NCBI GenBank assembly: GCA_964437185.1
Contig: CAYTFU010000004.1
Location: forward strand, 13,455-77,454
Direction of reading: 5' to 3'
Origin: UBA10103 sp964437185
GTDB lineage: Bacteria; Patescibacteriota; Minisyncoccia; Phycocordibacterales; UBA2100
DNA length: 64,000 nucleotides
How positions within the stretch are numbered: position 1 is the stretch's first letter; the number at the start of each line of letters is the position of its first letter. This document shows, piece by piece, positions 1-8,718 of the stretch. A model generated the notes under the pieces. The model did not search any database. It saw only the letters and a list, made by a program, of their open reading frames with translations, and had not been told where the DNA came from. The position numbers and the translations under genes were made by a program.

Positions 1-2
1 GA

Positions 3-455
3 CTCACCGGCGGCAACGACGATTTTTTTGACGACGCATCGCACCCCGCCGTTTTTGAGGGCGAAGGTAAGGAACGTCATGCAACGATCAATTTGCGCAA
101 CGAAAAGTGGCCCACCGAAGAGCCGCAAGGCGAGCTTGCGGTCGACGTATACCAAACCCCCGATGCGATAATCGTCAAAGCACTGCTCGCGGGTGTGCAC
201 CCCAGCTCTATAGATATTGCCCTCACGCGCGAAATGATCTCTATCTCAGGGTCGCGCGAAGATGAGCGCGAAGTGGAAGAGGGTGACTATTTTCAGCGCG
301 AGCTGTATTGGGGATCGTTTGCCCGCACCATCATGCTCCCCGAAGAAGTCGATGTCGACATGGCAGAGGCCTCAGAAAAGCACGGCATACTCATGATCCG
401 CCTCCCCAAAATCAACAAAAAACGCCAGACGAAGTTGAAAGTCCGCACGCGATAA
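3..455 (+). CDS. Hsp20/alpha-crystallin small heat shock protein (5' partial)
   Basis: ATP-independent holdase chaperone of the small heat shock family, cytosolic. The alpha-crystallin domain covers most of the visible sequence: AVDVYQTPDAIIVKALLAGV (beta-strand start), ISISGSREDE, YFQRELYWGSFARTIMLPEE and a C-terminal GILMIRLPK edge strand. The reading frame is open to the window edge (base 3), with acidic FFDD-type N-terminal sequence upstream of the first TTG at 93, so the true start is probably outside the window and TTG93 is only an internal alternative. The stop lies 7 nt from the convergent nuclease gene, with no terminator between them. The family call is firm; the N-terminus is unseen. 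Confidence 0.9.
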   Translation, partial: LTGGNDDFFDDASHPAVFEGEGKERHATINLRNEKWPTEEPQGELAVDVYQTPDAIIVKALLAGVHPSSIDIALTREMISISGSREDEREVEEGDYFQRELYWGSFARTIMLPEEVDVDMAEASEKHGILMIRLPKINKKRQTKLKVRTR

Positions 456-461
456 CTCTCC

Positions 462-1310
462 TTACTCTTCCGTAAGGCCGAGGCGGTAGATGTCGAAAGA
501 ATTTTCTCCCTCAAACATATCTGAAGGGTTGGGTAGAAATACGCGGCGTCGCGAAAGATCGGCCGTCGCATCGTTGACGAGCCTGCGAAAGACCTCAAAA
601 TCCTCCGTGCGATCAGCAAAATCGATCACGTAGCGCCGCATCTGGGCCGAGCCATCCGCGTTTTTTCGCTTTTTGCACTCTTGCACGATAAAACGCCGCA
701 CGGGCCTCCCGTATTTTTCTCGTACGGTGTAGTAGTTGAACATTGCCTGCATTACAAAGAGCGTTTTTTGCGCTTTATCTGAACTAAACGAATCGACAAA
801 TTTGTGATCGATGACGTCGAGCGCCTCCGGCGCACCACGCGATTCGACCACGAGGTCAGAAATCGCCTTGAGTGGCAGCGCGAGCCCAGGAACCTCGGCA
901 ATGCCCATTACCTCAACTCCGATCACCTTATGCTTCGGCGGACGTGCGAGATAGAAACCGATTGCCTGAAGATACTCCTGCTCCATCGCCGCACGTTTCT
1001 TTCTCCGCGCGAGACGCGATTTCGCTTTTCCAAAATTGATTTCAAAATCCCCCACCGACCTCAGGTATTCAAGCCCAAGCTCGACAGAGCCCTCTTTTCC
1101 AATGCCGCCGTAATAATGCTGTAGCGCAATATGTCCCGCCCGACCGATGACGGAAGCGGGCGACGAGGGGTTGTCGTACACCTTTTCGACGTAACGCTTG
1201 TACCATGCCAAAGGATTTCGCAAATACGCCATCAGCGACGAATGGCTCCAATGGGCAATATGCAGTGCCGGTTTCTGGTTCACCTCTTTCTTTTTCTTCG
1301 ACTCTCTCAC
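462..1310 (-). CDS. PD-(D/E)XK superfamily (RecB/Cas4-like) nuclease
   Basis: About 282 aa. Likely a single-strand or end-processing DNA nuclease of the PD-(D/E)XK fold. Visible family signatures are the N-terminal helix SHSSLMAYLRNPLAWYKRYV, GRAGHIALQHYY (the conserved G-x-x-x-H region), ISDLVVE with the metal-binding Asp, and LDVIDHKFV supplying the second acidic residue and Lys. A QxxxY-like YYTVREKYG helix follows. No iron-sulfur cysteine cluster is seen, which argues against true Cas4, and no CRISPR array is present. The start is GTG. A perfect extended -10 (TGATATACT, hexamer at 1317-1322) ends exactly 6 nt before it, so a leaderless transcript is predicted. Its cellular role is unknown. 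Confidence 0.8.
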   Translation of the reverse strand: MRESKKKKEVNQKPALHIAHWSHSSLMAYLRNPLAWYKRYVEKVYDNPSSPASVIGRAGHIALQHYYGGIGKEGSVELGLEYLRSVGDFEINFGKAKSRLARRKKRAAMEQEYLQAIGFYLARPPKHKVIGVEVMGIAEVPGLALPLKAISDLVVESRGAPEALDVIDHKFVDSFSSDKAQKTLFVMQAMFNYYTVREKYGRPVRRFIVQECKKRKNADGSAQMRRYVIDFADRTEDFEVFRRLVNDATADLSRRRVFLPNPSDMFEGENSFDIYRLGLTEE

Positions 1311-1316
1311 GGGGCG

Positions 1317-1325
1317 AGTATATCA
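1317..1325 (-). promoter_or_regulatory. Extended -10 promoter, leaderless start of the nuclease gene
   Basis: Minus-strand TGATATACT followed by CGCCCC and GTG. The 6-nt gap puts the expected transcription start on the start codon itself. Confidence 0.6.
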
Positions 1326-1379
1326 CCACCCACCCTAGTCTTTTAGGTTGATTTTGAGAAATGCACCCGTAGGTTTAGC

Positions 1380-1700
1380 ATGGTCTTGGGAGCTATGGAG
1401 CTCACCAAAAAACTGTATGAGGAGGCGGAAATGCCTGAGTCCAGCGAGATACTCCGATACCTGCAGGGATATCGAATCACTACGGTACGCATCTTTTTTT
1501 GGATGCCAGATTACGAATCTCTGCTCCAAGAATTCATTCGACAAATGCCTGACTTGGCTCCAAAATATCCGGAAACGCGAAGATTCCTTGATTTTTGGGA
1601 GGCAAAAATCGAAGCGAGGATCCACTCGGTGGAGATTGCACAAGCTAGCCCTCCAAAACCGATACTCAGGTTTCCAGGGTACGCCGGGCGGCTCCACTGA
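1380..1700 (+). CDS. Usg-like family protein
   Basis: 106 aa, or 101 aa if the in-frame ATG at 1395 is used. It matches the Usg family, a small protein of unknown function encoded near trp genes in alphaproteobacteria: GYRITTVRIFFWMPDYESLL corresponds to the family's GYxLTTAxIxYxMPDxxxLL, followed by DLAPKYPETRRFLDFW (family DLAPxFPxLxxFLDFW) and IHSVEIA (family LHSVxVAH). No enzymatic residues are known for the family. It is an isolated plus-strand gene between convergent minus-strand genes, has no trp neighbours, and is followed by a hairpin terminator. Family assignment is good; function is unknown. Lateral acquisition is possible but cannot be judged from one sequence. Confidence 0.8.
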   Translation: MVLGAMELTKKLYEEAEMPESSEILRYLQGYRITTVRIFFWMPDYESLLQEFIRQMPDLAPKYPETRRFLDFWEAKIEARIHSVEIAQASPPKPILRFPGYAGRLH

Positions 1701-1726
1701 TCACCTTCCGTTCTTTTCCCAACCAG

Positions 1727-1759
1727 CAGCCGCCCCGGAAGGAGCGGCTGTTTCGTTTG
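1727..1759 (+). terminator. Rho-independent terminator after usg-like gene
   Basis: 7-bp stem CAGCCGC/GCGGCTG with a 10-nt loop, followed by TTTCGTTTG. It lies 26 nt after the usg-like stop and is also 3' of rpoD on the other strand, where no T tract follows. Confidence 0.6.
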
Positions 1760-1781
1760 TAGTTGTCGTCCGTGAGTGCGC

Positions 1782-3074
1782 CTAGTAGCTTTTGAGCTGC
1801 TTGGCTTTCTCGTGGAAACGGATGCGCTCGAGTGCTTTTGCTTCGATCTGGCGGATGCGTTCGCGCGTGACGCCGAATTCTCGGCCCACCTCTTCAAGCG
1901 TGAAGCAAATTCCTTCGTCTGTGAGACCATTGCGCATTTCGAGAATCTTTCTCTCTTTCGGAGAAAGCTCGTCGAGAATTGCGGCCATCTGCTCATTCAA
2001 AATCCTGCGTGAAGCATCCTGATCGGGCGAAGCGATCGTGTCGTCTGCGATAAAGCTACCGAGCGTGGAGCGCTCGTCGTCGTCTTCGCCGACGGGAGAT
2101 TCGAGCGATACGGTGTCCTGGTTGATCTTCTGGATAGTATAAATTTTGTCGATTTCTATGCCCATTTCGGCTGCAATTTCTTCCGGAAGCGGATCGCGAC
2201 CGAGGTGTTGAGAGAGCTCACGGACCTTTTGCTTGTATTTCGCGATCGTCTCCACCATGTGCACCGGGATGCGAATAGTGCGCGACTGATCGGCGAGCGC
2301 ACGCGTAATTGCCTGCCTGATCCACCACGTCGCGTACGTAGAAAATTTATATCCCTTTGTGTAATCAAATTTGTCTACAGCCTTAAAGAGGCCGAGATTC
2401 CCTTCTTGAATAAGATCGAGAAGCGTGAGATCGGGCGAACGATTCACGTACTTCTTTGCGATTGAGACAACGAGACGAAGGTTGGACCGCGCCAAAATGC
2501 TGCGCGCCTCATCGTCGCCCAAGAGGATGCGCTTCGCGAGCTCCTTTTCTTGGTGGCCGTTGAGAAGCGGGTACTGACCGATTTCCCGAAGATACATTTG
2601 CACCGAGTCAAAGCCCGCGTCGCTGCGGCGATTCTGGAGTTTCTTACTCGCGAGTACGAGATCGGCAGAAGTGTCTTCAAGCATGCCGCCGCCCTCTAAC
2701 ACATCGATCCCCGCAACACCGAAGAGCTCGTAAATTTCTTCGAGCAACACAACATTATCCTCAATGGTGGGAAACTCGCGCAAAATCTCATCGTACGTAA
2801 TATATCCACGCTCTTTACCAAGCGTGATGAGCGCGTTCACTTTTCCCTGCCTCTTCGCATCCATCGTACTGCCTTTCGAAGCCGACTTTACCCTCCTCTG
2901 CTTTGACGGGCGCGACTTATTCACAGCCCGCGCCGACTTTGGTGTGGTACTCTTTTTGCTGGAAGTACGGGTACGGACGACTCGTTTCGGTAGTGCACGC
3001 TTTTTGGAAACGGGTCGTTTCGCTGCTCTTGCGGCTTTTTTCATTTTCTTTTTTGATTTTATTTTTTTTGCCAT
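1782..3074 (-). CDS. rpoD: RNA polymerase primary sigma factor RpoD (sigma-70)
   Basis: 430 aa. Directs RNA polymerase to housekeeping promoters. Residues 1-70 are a Lys/Arg/Ser-rich extension; region 1.1-like sequence follows (LITLGKERGYITYDEIL); region 1.2/2.1 is SVQMYLREIGQYPLL; regions 2.3-2.4 contain KFDYTKGYKFSTYATWWIRQ (melting and -10 recognition); region 3 is RTIRIPVHMVETI; region 4 helix-turn-helix is FTLEEVGREFGVTRERIRQI (-35 recognition). ATG at 3074 is preferred because MAKKIKSKK begins the basic tail; an upstream in-frame TTG at 3110 exists. It sits 114 nt after dnaG, an arrangement resembling the macromolecular synthesis operon without rpsU, and has its own promoter in the gap. 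Confidence 0.96.
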   Translation of the reverse strand: MAKKIKSKKKMKKAARAAKRPVSKKRALPKRVVRTRTSSKKSTTPKSARAVNKSRPSKQRRVKSASKGSTMDAKRQGKVNALITLGKERGYITYDEILREFPTIEDNVVLLEEIYELFGVAGIDVLEGGGMLEDTSADLVLASKKLQNRRSDAGFDSVQMYLREIGQYPLLNGHQEKELAKRILLGDDEARSILARSNLRLVVSIAKKYVNRSPDLTLLDLIQEGNLGLFKAVDKFDYTKGYKFSTYATWWIRQAITRALADQSRTIRIPVHMVETIAKYKQKVRELSQHLGRDPLPEEIAAEMGIEIDKIYTIQKINQDTVSLESPVGEDDDERSTLGSFIADDTIASPDQDASRRILNEQMAAILDELSPKERKILEMRNGLTDEGICFTLEEVGREFGVTRERIRQIEAKALERIRFHEKAKQLKSY

Positions 3075-3157
3075 ACGACAAAAAGATTCACTATGAACCT
3101 TCTCAATCAAGTGGGATCAAATATACAGACGACCAAAATAACGCTTATTTCCAGCGA

Positions 3158-3186
3158 AATATAGCACGTGAGGGTCGAACACGCAA
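3158..3186 (-). promoter_or_regulatory. Putative rpoD promoter
   Basis: Minus-strand TGCTATATT extended -10 (hexamer 3158-3163) with a weak TTGCGT -35 at 17-nt spacing. The leader to ATG 3074 would be about 77 nt. A second TATATT near 3120 could serve the alternative TTG start. Confidence 0.4.
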
Positions 3187-3188
3187 GT

Positions 3189-4910
3189 CTATACCCTTTC
3201 GTGAATTTGTCCAATCCGAGTTGTCAACAGTTTACACACACCCAGGAGTCGCGTCATTTCTTGCTCATCTTTTGCGTTTTCTGCGCGCTTAAGCGCAGCC
3301 GTAGCGATTTCAAGCTCAGCAGCGAGGAGTTCCTTGATCATTACATGAAGAAGAACGCTCGCCTCTTGACCCGCGTTCGAGCTCCCGCCATACAGGCGCT
3401 CAGCCGAGAATCGCAACCTTTCTTTCTCATCGTCGCTGAGCGTAGAAAGTGCGGCAAACGCAGTTGGTCCGATTGCCGTCTCCAGCTCATTCGCAAAATC
3501 TGCCAAATCAACGGAGGGCTTTGCGAGCGATTGTTGCCACAGAAGAATGGAAAACGCCTGCCGCGCCCTGTCCGAGGATGCATTCGAATGTTTTGGGACC
3601 ACCGGCACATTCGGAGCGTTGCCCTCTGGCGAAGGAACCTTGGGTACGTGAGCGAGCGCCTCCGTGACTGCCGCCTCGGAAACACCGAGGCGTTTCGCGA
3701 TCTCGCGAAGGTACTGCTCTTTCGCAATCGGACTTTGTACATCGGTGAGAAATGGGAGCACTACCGATTCAACAACGCGACGAAATCGATCCTGTTGCGG
3801 AGAATGTTTTTCGAGCACGTCGAGTAGAAACGTGATTACATCCTTTGAATCACGAATTATCGCCTTCCAAACATCAGGACCTTTCGTGCGAATCAGATCC
3901 GCAGGATCCAGACCCTCTGGAAGCTGAGCCACCTTCACATTAAGCCCCGCCTGCAAAGCGGCCCGCGCCGCCCTGCCAGCCGCCTTAATGCCCGCTGCGT
4001 CGGGATCGAGCGCCAAGACGAGGTTGTCGGTCATTCGGTGGATCAGCGCCGCGTGCTCTCCCGTAAATGCGGTGCCTGAGACCGCGACGGTGTTGGCCCA
4101 TCCTGCTTGATGCGAAGCCAAGAGATCCATTTGCCCCTCCACGAGGATAGCGCAACCGAGCTTTCGCATCGCAACTTTTGCCCTATCAAAGCCGTATAAA
4201 ATGCGGGATTTGTGGAAAAGGAGAGTTTCGGGGCTATTGAGATACTTGGGCGCTTCGGGCGAAGCGTTTTCACCAAAGATGCGCCCAGAAAATCCCACGA
4301 TGCGCCCTGCGCTATCACTGATAGGAAACATAATTCGATTTCGGAATTTGTCGGTGAGGGTGCCTCTCTCCGTGCGCTTCGCGAGACCCGCGTCTAGGAT
4401 CTCCTTGTCGGCAAACTTTTTTGACCGAAGGTAGTCAGAGGCATCACTCCACGAATCACCGGCAAGACCGAGTCGAAAATCCCGGATCGTTGAGTCGGTA
4501 ACTCCCCGCTCGCGCAAGTATTTTTTTGCACTTTCGCTCAGTTTCGAACCATAAAATATCGTGGCGTTCTCCAAAAGCTCAAAGAGGTGATCCCGCTCAT
4601 CTTTTTGTTCTTTATTGCCTCGCGCATAGACAAGCTCAACGCCCGCTTTCTCGGCAAGGATTTTGAGCGCTCCCTTGAAATCCACACCCTCAATCGACTC
4701 GACGAAGGAAAAAATATCGCCGCCGACATTGCATCCAAAACAATGGTACGTGCCCCGCTCGGGCGACACATGAAATGAAGGTGTGCGCTCCGCATGAAAG
4801 GGGCATCGCGCGCGTAGCGATGCTCCCGCCCGATCCAACTTCACGTATTGCGAAACCACATCGACAATCGAAAGCTTATCTTTAATTTGTTGTACTGAAT
4901 CTCCAGCCAT
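3189..4910 (-). CDS. dnaG: DNA primase DnaG
   Basis: 573 aa. Synthesises RNA primers at the replication fork. The N-terminal CHC2 zinc finger is visible as CPFHAERTPSFHVS with YHCFGCNVGGD (residues about 39-65). The TOPRIM catalytic domain follows, with ILVEGQMDLLASHQAG (acidic Glu) and LVLALDPDAAG (DxD-like). The C-terminal ~120 residues are helical and should carry the DnaB-binding region. ATG 4910 is chosen because MAGDSVQQIKDKLSIVDVV matches the family N-terminus; the minus-strand CATAAT hexamer (4917-4922) ends 6 nt upstream, predicting a leaderless mRNA. Followed by rpoD. Confidence 0.96.
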   Translation of the reverse strand: MAGDSVQQIKDKLSIVDVVSQYVKLDRAGASLRARCPFHAERTPSFHVSPERGTYHCFGCNVGGDIFSFVESIEGVDFKGALKILAEKAGVELVYARGNKEQKDERDHLFELLENATIFYGSKLSESAKKYLRERGVTDSTIRDFRLGLAGDSWSDASDYLRSKKFADKEILDAGLAKRTERGTLTDKFRNRIMFPISDSAGRIVGFSGRIFGENASPEAPKYLNSPETLLFHKSRILYGFDRAKVAMRKLGCAILVEGQMDLLASHQAGWANTVAVSGTAFTGEHAALIHRMTDNLVLALDPDAAGIKAAGRAARAALQAGLNVKVAQLPEGLDPADLIRTKGPDVWKAIIRDSKDVITFLLDVLEKHSPQQDRFRRVVESVVLPFLTDVQSPIAKEQYLREIAKRLGVSEAAVTEALAHVPKVPSPEGNAPNVPVVPKHSNASSDRARQAFSILLWQQSLAKPSVDLADFANELETAIGPTAFAALSTLSDDEKERLRFSAERLYGGSSNAGQEASVLLHVMIKELLAAELEIATAALKRAENAKDEQEMTRLLGVCKLLTTRIGQIHERV

Positions 4911-4972
4911 GTGACCATTATGCGCTTTTGCTTGTAAAAGCGCGACCTTAGGAGATAGAAAACCTTCATGCA

Positions 4973-4999
4973 AAGCGCCGCCCCAAAGGGGCGGCGCTT
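4973..4999 (-). terminator. Strong hairpin downstream of rpoC
   Basis: Perfect 12-bp stem AAGCGCCGCCCC / GGGGCGGCGCTT with a 3-nt loop, 23 nt after the rpoC stop. On the minus strand the downstream T tract is weak (TGCATGAAGGTTTTC), so it is a terminator or 3'-end stabiliser. Confidence 0.6.
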
Positions 5000-5022
5000 G
5001 TGAGGGTCGGACTCGATATTTT

Positions 5023-8000
5023 CTATCGATCCGCCGTTTCCTTCACTACTTCGGCGGGAGCGGAGGCGGCAAGATCTTCTTCCATTTGCTGGATGAGCTT
5101 GTACTTTTTGCTGCCCTTAAAGCCTGTTCCCGCAGGGATAAGACGGCCGATGATCACGTTTTCCTTGAGACCCACAAGTCGGTCCACCGCACCTCCTACG
5201 GCCGCTTCTGCGAGCTTACGCGGAGTGTTTTGGAAGGAAATCGCGGAGAGGAATGACGCACGCGTGAGCGAGACTTCCGTGATACCGAGGAGGAGCTGTT
5301 TACCCTTCGCAGGCTCCCCGTCCGCTTCTTTCTGCGTCTTGTTGATTCGCTCGAACTCAAAGTCGGCAACAATCTCACCGGCGGAAATACCTGTGTCGCC
5401 CGAGTTCGTGACAGAGACGCGGCTAAACATCTGCTTCACGATAATTTCCAGGTGCTTTCGCGCCGTGGAAACACCCTGCAATTCGTAAATGCGCGTAATC
5501 TCGTTGATGATGTACTGTTGAGATCGTTCCTTACCTGCGTACTGGAAGAGCTCGTCGAGATCCGCTGACCCGTCGGTCAAGAAGTCTCCCTTCGTAACGG
5601 AAGCCCCCACTTTCACAAGGATAGTTCGGAGTGGGTGAATGCGGTACTCCGCATCTTTCTTCGCGGCTTTCGCCGTCTTCACCGCAGTACTCGCCTCTGG
5701 AAGAATCGTAATGACCGTCTCCGACCCATCTTTCATGATGTCAGTGACGACGCCCGATACGCGCGCAATCGTTGCAGGCAACTTCGGCATGCGCGTCTCA
5801 AATACCTCTTCAACGCGAGGCAGACCCATGGTGATGTCTCCGCCCGCTGTTGCGACGCCTCCGGTGTGGAAGGTACGCATCGTGAGCTGCGTGCCCGGTT
5901 CGCCGATTGCTTGTGCGGCGATAACGCCCACGGCTTCGCCGACATCCACGAGTTCGCCCGTCGTCAGATCCATGCCGTAGCACATCTGGCAAACGCCGCG
6001 TGCAACCTTACATGTCATTGGTGAACGTACAATCACCTCCTTTTCTTGGCTGTCTTCCACCACTTTCGCATCGTCACGATTGAGTAGATGATTGCGTTTG
6101 AATTCCGCCGCATTTTCGCCGAGCACTCGTCCTGCCACTCGGTCGGCAAAAGAGCCGCCGATATTTTCTTTGCCCGGGCGGGGAATGATTACGCCCTCTT
6201 TAGTCCCGCAATCATTCTCAAGCACAATGACGTCGTGCGCGACATCGAAGAGTCGGCGTGTCAGGTATCCCGCGCGTGCCGTGTTGAGCGCTGTGTCCGC
6301 GAGACCCTTACGAGCACCGTGTGTCGAGATGAAGTACTCGATTGGCGTGAGGCCTTCTTTGAGCGACGAGGTGATAGGGAACTCGATGATCTCTCCGCGA
6401 GGGTTGGTGATGAGACCCTTCATACCCACCATCTGATGAAGCTGCACGACAGAACCTCGTGCGCCCGATGTGATCATGTCGTGTACCGAGCCGGTACTAT
6501 CGAGTGCTCCGACGACGTGCTTGCGCAACTCGCCAGATACCTTGCCCCAGATTTCGATCGTCATGCGGCGGCGTTCGTCTTCCGTGAGGAGGCCGTTGTT
6601 GTAGTTTTCGAGTTCTTTTGCTGCCTGCTCGCGACCCTTCGCAACCATTTCATGTTTAATGCCAGGAACCACGACGTCTGAAATGGACCACGTGATACCC
6701 GCGTACGTCGCGTAACGGAAACCAAACGCCTTAATTTTGTCGAGAATAGCAGGGACGCCATCGAGCTTGTAGTGCGTTACGAGATTTTGCACGAGCGCTC
6801 CCATGCGCTTGTTCGTGATTTCTTCATTGAGGTACGGGAAATCGCTCGGCAACACTGAGTTGAAGAGAAGCCGACCAACGGTCGTATCAAACACCTTGCC
6901 CTCAAATTGCGCATACTTTTTGTTGTCACTCGGAAGCACTTTGATCTTCGCGCGCAAATCGATCGCGCCAAAATCGTGTGCCGTAATCGCAGAATTCGTA
7001 GAAGGGAACGCGCTCCCCTCGCCTTTCAGACCGTCCACGGCCTTCGTCATCCAGAAGCAGCCAAGCACGATGTCGAGGAGTTTCGAAGCCACGACCACAT
7101 CGCCCGAACCCGGCTTCAGCACGTTTTTGTTGGCCGACATGATCTGCGCTGCCTCCATCTGCGCAGCCTCAGAAAGCGGCACGTGCACTGCCATCGCGTC
7201 GCCGTCGAAGTCTGCGTTGTATGCAGGACACACGAGTGGGTGTACTTGAATCGCGTTGCCTTCGATCAGAACGGGACGGAACGCCTGAATGGACTGTCGG
7301 TGGAGTGTCGGTGCGCGGTTCAAGAGTACGTATTTATTTTTGATAGCCTCTTCGAGAATCGGCCAGACTTCCGGAGCCTCATCTTCAATCAAGCGTCCCG
7401 CGCCGCGGATGTTGTATGCGAGTTCGCGCGCGAGGAGTCCCTGAATGACAAACGGACGGAAAAGTTCGAGCACCATGTGCTTTGGAAGACCGCACTCGTC
7501 GAGCGCGAGATCAGGACCGACGACGATAACCGAGCGGCCTGAGTAATCGACGCGCTTACCGAGAAGGTTTTGACGGAGGTAGCCGTGCTTACCCTTCAGG
7601 TAATCCGCGAGCGATTTGAGCGCGCGACGTCGGCCTCCGAGAATACCGAGCACACCAGCGCCTCGACGCATCGAGTTGTCGAGGAGCGCGTCGACGGCTT
7701 CCTGAAGAATTCTTTTTTCATTGCGCAAGATCACTTCCGGCGCGTGAATGGCCTGGAGGCGCTTGAGACGGTTGTTACGATTGATGACGCGACGATAGAG
7801 GTCGTTGAGATCAGACGAAGCGTGTCGCCCACCCTCGAGTGCGACCATCGGCCGCAGTGCTGGTGGGACCACAGGAAGTCGAGTCAAAAACATCCATTCA
7901 GGACGCACGCCCGCACGCTGCAAGCTCTCGGCAAGAGCAAGACGCTTGCGAAGCTTGTCGCGATCAGCCGCTCCGGATTTCTCGTACGCTTCGCGCGTTT

Positions 8001-8709
8001 TTTCGATGAATTTCCCAAGATCAATGTTCTTAAGAATTGTATAGAGTGCTTCTGCTCCGATTGCCGCACGGAACATCGCGCCATACTTCACCGCAAAAAG
8101 ATGGTACGTGGCCTCATCTAAGACGACGCCTTGTCGCACTGATTCAATTTCTCGCTTCGCTTTTGTGGCGCGCTCCTTGAGATCGGTCTTGATTTCCGCC
8201 GACGCGGCAGATTTCGTCTTGGTCTGAAACTCCTGTTCAAGATCTTTGAGCAATCGCGTGCGCTCTTCTTCGTCGACGTGCGTCACGATGTGACCCGCAA
8301 AATACACGACCTTTTCTACCTCGGCGGCCGAGAGGCCAAGCATGAGCGCGATTCGTGAAGGAATGCCGCGCAAAAACCAGATGTGAGACACGGGGGTTGC
8401 GAGGTCGATGTGTCCCATGCGCTCACGGCGCACAATCGCGCGTGTGATTTCAACACCACATTTTTCACACACGATGCCTCGGAAACGGATGCCGCGGTAT
8501 TTTCCGCAGTAACATTCGTAGTCCTTTTCAGGGCCAAATACACGCTCGTCGAAGAGGCCGTTTTTCTCCGGTCGCTGCGTTCGGTAGTTGATGGTCTCCG
8601 GCTTTGTGATTTCACCAAAACTCCACTCGAGAATGCGTTCAGGAGACGAGAGTCTCATTGAGACTGCTTCGAAGTCCTGTGGGATGACGTCTTTCTTTTT
8701 GATTGCCAT
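5023..8709 (-). CDS. rpoC: DNA-directed RNA polymerase subunit beta'
   Basis: 1228 aa. Catalytic beta' subunit. The N-terminal zinc-binding region is CYCGKYRGIRFRGIVCEKCG (residues about 66-85); the active-site magnesium loop is YNADFDGDAMAVHVP (about residues 500-515); the second zinc site spans DCGTKEG to TCKVARGVCQMCYGMDL; the bridge-helix and trigger-loop segments include IGEPGTQLTMRTFHTGG. The start ATG lies 9 nt after the rpoB stop without a Shine-Dalgarno, so translation is probably coupled. Length is near the short end of the bacterial range, with no large lineage insertion obvious. Confidence 0.98.
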   Translation of the reverse strand: MAIKKKDVIPQDFEAVSMRLSSPERILEWSFGEITKPETINYRTQRPEKNGLFDERVFGPEKDYECYCGKYRGIRFRGIVCEKCGVEITRAIVRRERMGHIDLATPVSHIWFLRGIPSRIALMLGLSAAEVEKVVYFAGHIVTHVDEEERTRLLKDLEQEFQTKTKSAASAEIKTDLKERATKAKREIESVRQGVVLDEATYHLFAVKYGAMFRAAIGAEALYTILKNIDLGKFIEKTREAYEKSGAADRDKLRKRLALAESLQRAGVRPEWMFLTRLPVVPPALRPMVALEGGRHASSDLNDLYRRVINRNNRLKRLQAIHAPEVILRNEKRILQEAVDALLDNSMRRGAGVLGILGGRRRALKSLADYLKGKHGYLRQNLLGKRVDYSGRSVIVVGPDLALDECGLPKHMVLELFRPFVIQGLLARELAYNIRGAGRLIEDEAPEVWPILEEAIKNKYVLLNRAPTLHRQSIQAFRPVLIEGNAIQVHPLVCPAYNADFDGDAMAVHVPLSEAAQMEAAQIMSANKNVLKPGSGDVVVASKLLDIVLGCFWMTKAVDGLKGEGSAFPSTNSAITAHDFGAIDLRAKIKVLPSDNKKYAQFEGKVFDTTVGRLLFNSVLPSDFPYLNEEITNKRMGALVQNLVTHYKLDGVPAILDKIKAFGFRYATYAGITWSISDVVVPGIKHEMVAKGREQAAKELENYNNGLLTEDERRRMTIEIWGKVSGELRKHVVGALDSTGSVHDMITSGARGSVVQLHQMVGMKGLITNPRGEIIEFPITSSLKEGLTPIEYFISTHGARKGLADTALNTARAGYLTRRLFDVAHDVIVLENDCGTKEGVIIPRPGKENIGGSFADRVAGRVLGENAAEFKRNHLLNRDDAKVVEDSQEKEVIVRSPMTCKVARGVCQMCYGMDLTTGELVDVGEAVGVIAAQAIGEPGTQLTMRTFHTGGVATAGGDITMGLPRVEEVFETRMPKLPATIARVSGVVTDIMKDGSETVITILPEASTAVKTAKAAKKDAEYRIHPLRTILVKVGASVTKGDFLTDGSADLDELFQYAGKERSQQYIINEITRIYELQGVSTARKHLEIIVKQMFSRVSVTNSGDTGISAGEIVADFEFERINKTQKEADGEPAKGKQLLLGITEVSLTRASFLSAISFQNTPRKLAEAAVGGAVDRLVGLKENVIIGRLIPAGTGFKGSKKYKLIQQMEEDLAASAPAEVVKETADR

Positions 8710-8718
8710 ACGAAGTGA

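Noticed and set aside
1348..1785. 145-codon plus-strand frame overlapping the usg-like gene
   Set aside because: The other frame gives a clear family match, and this one has no coherent hydrophobic or domain pattern.
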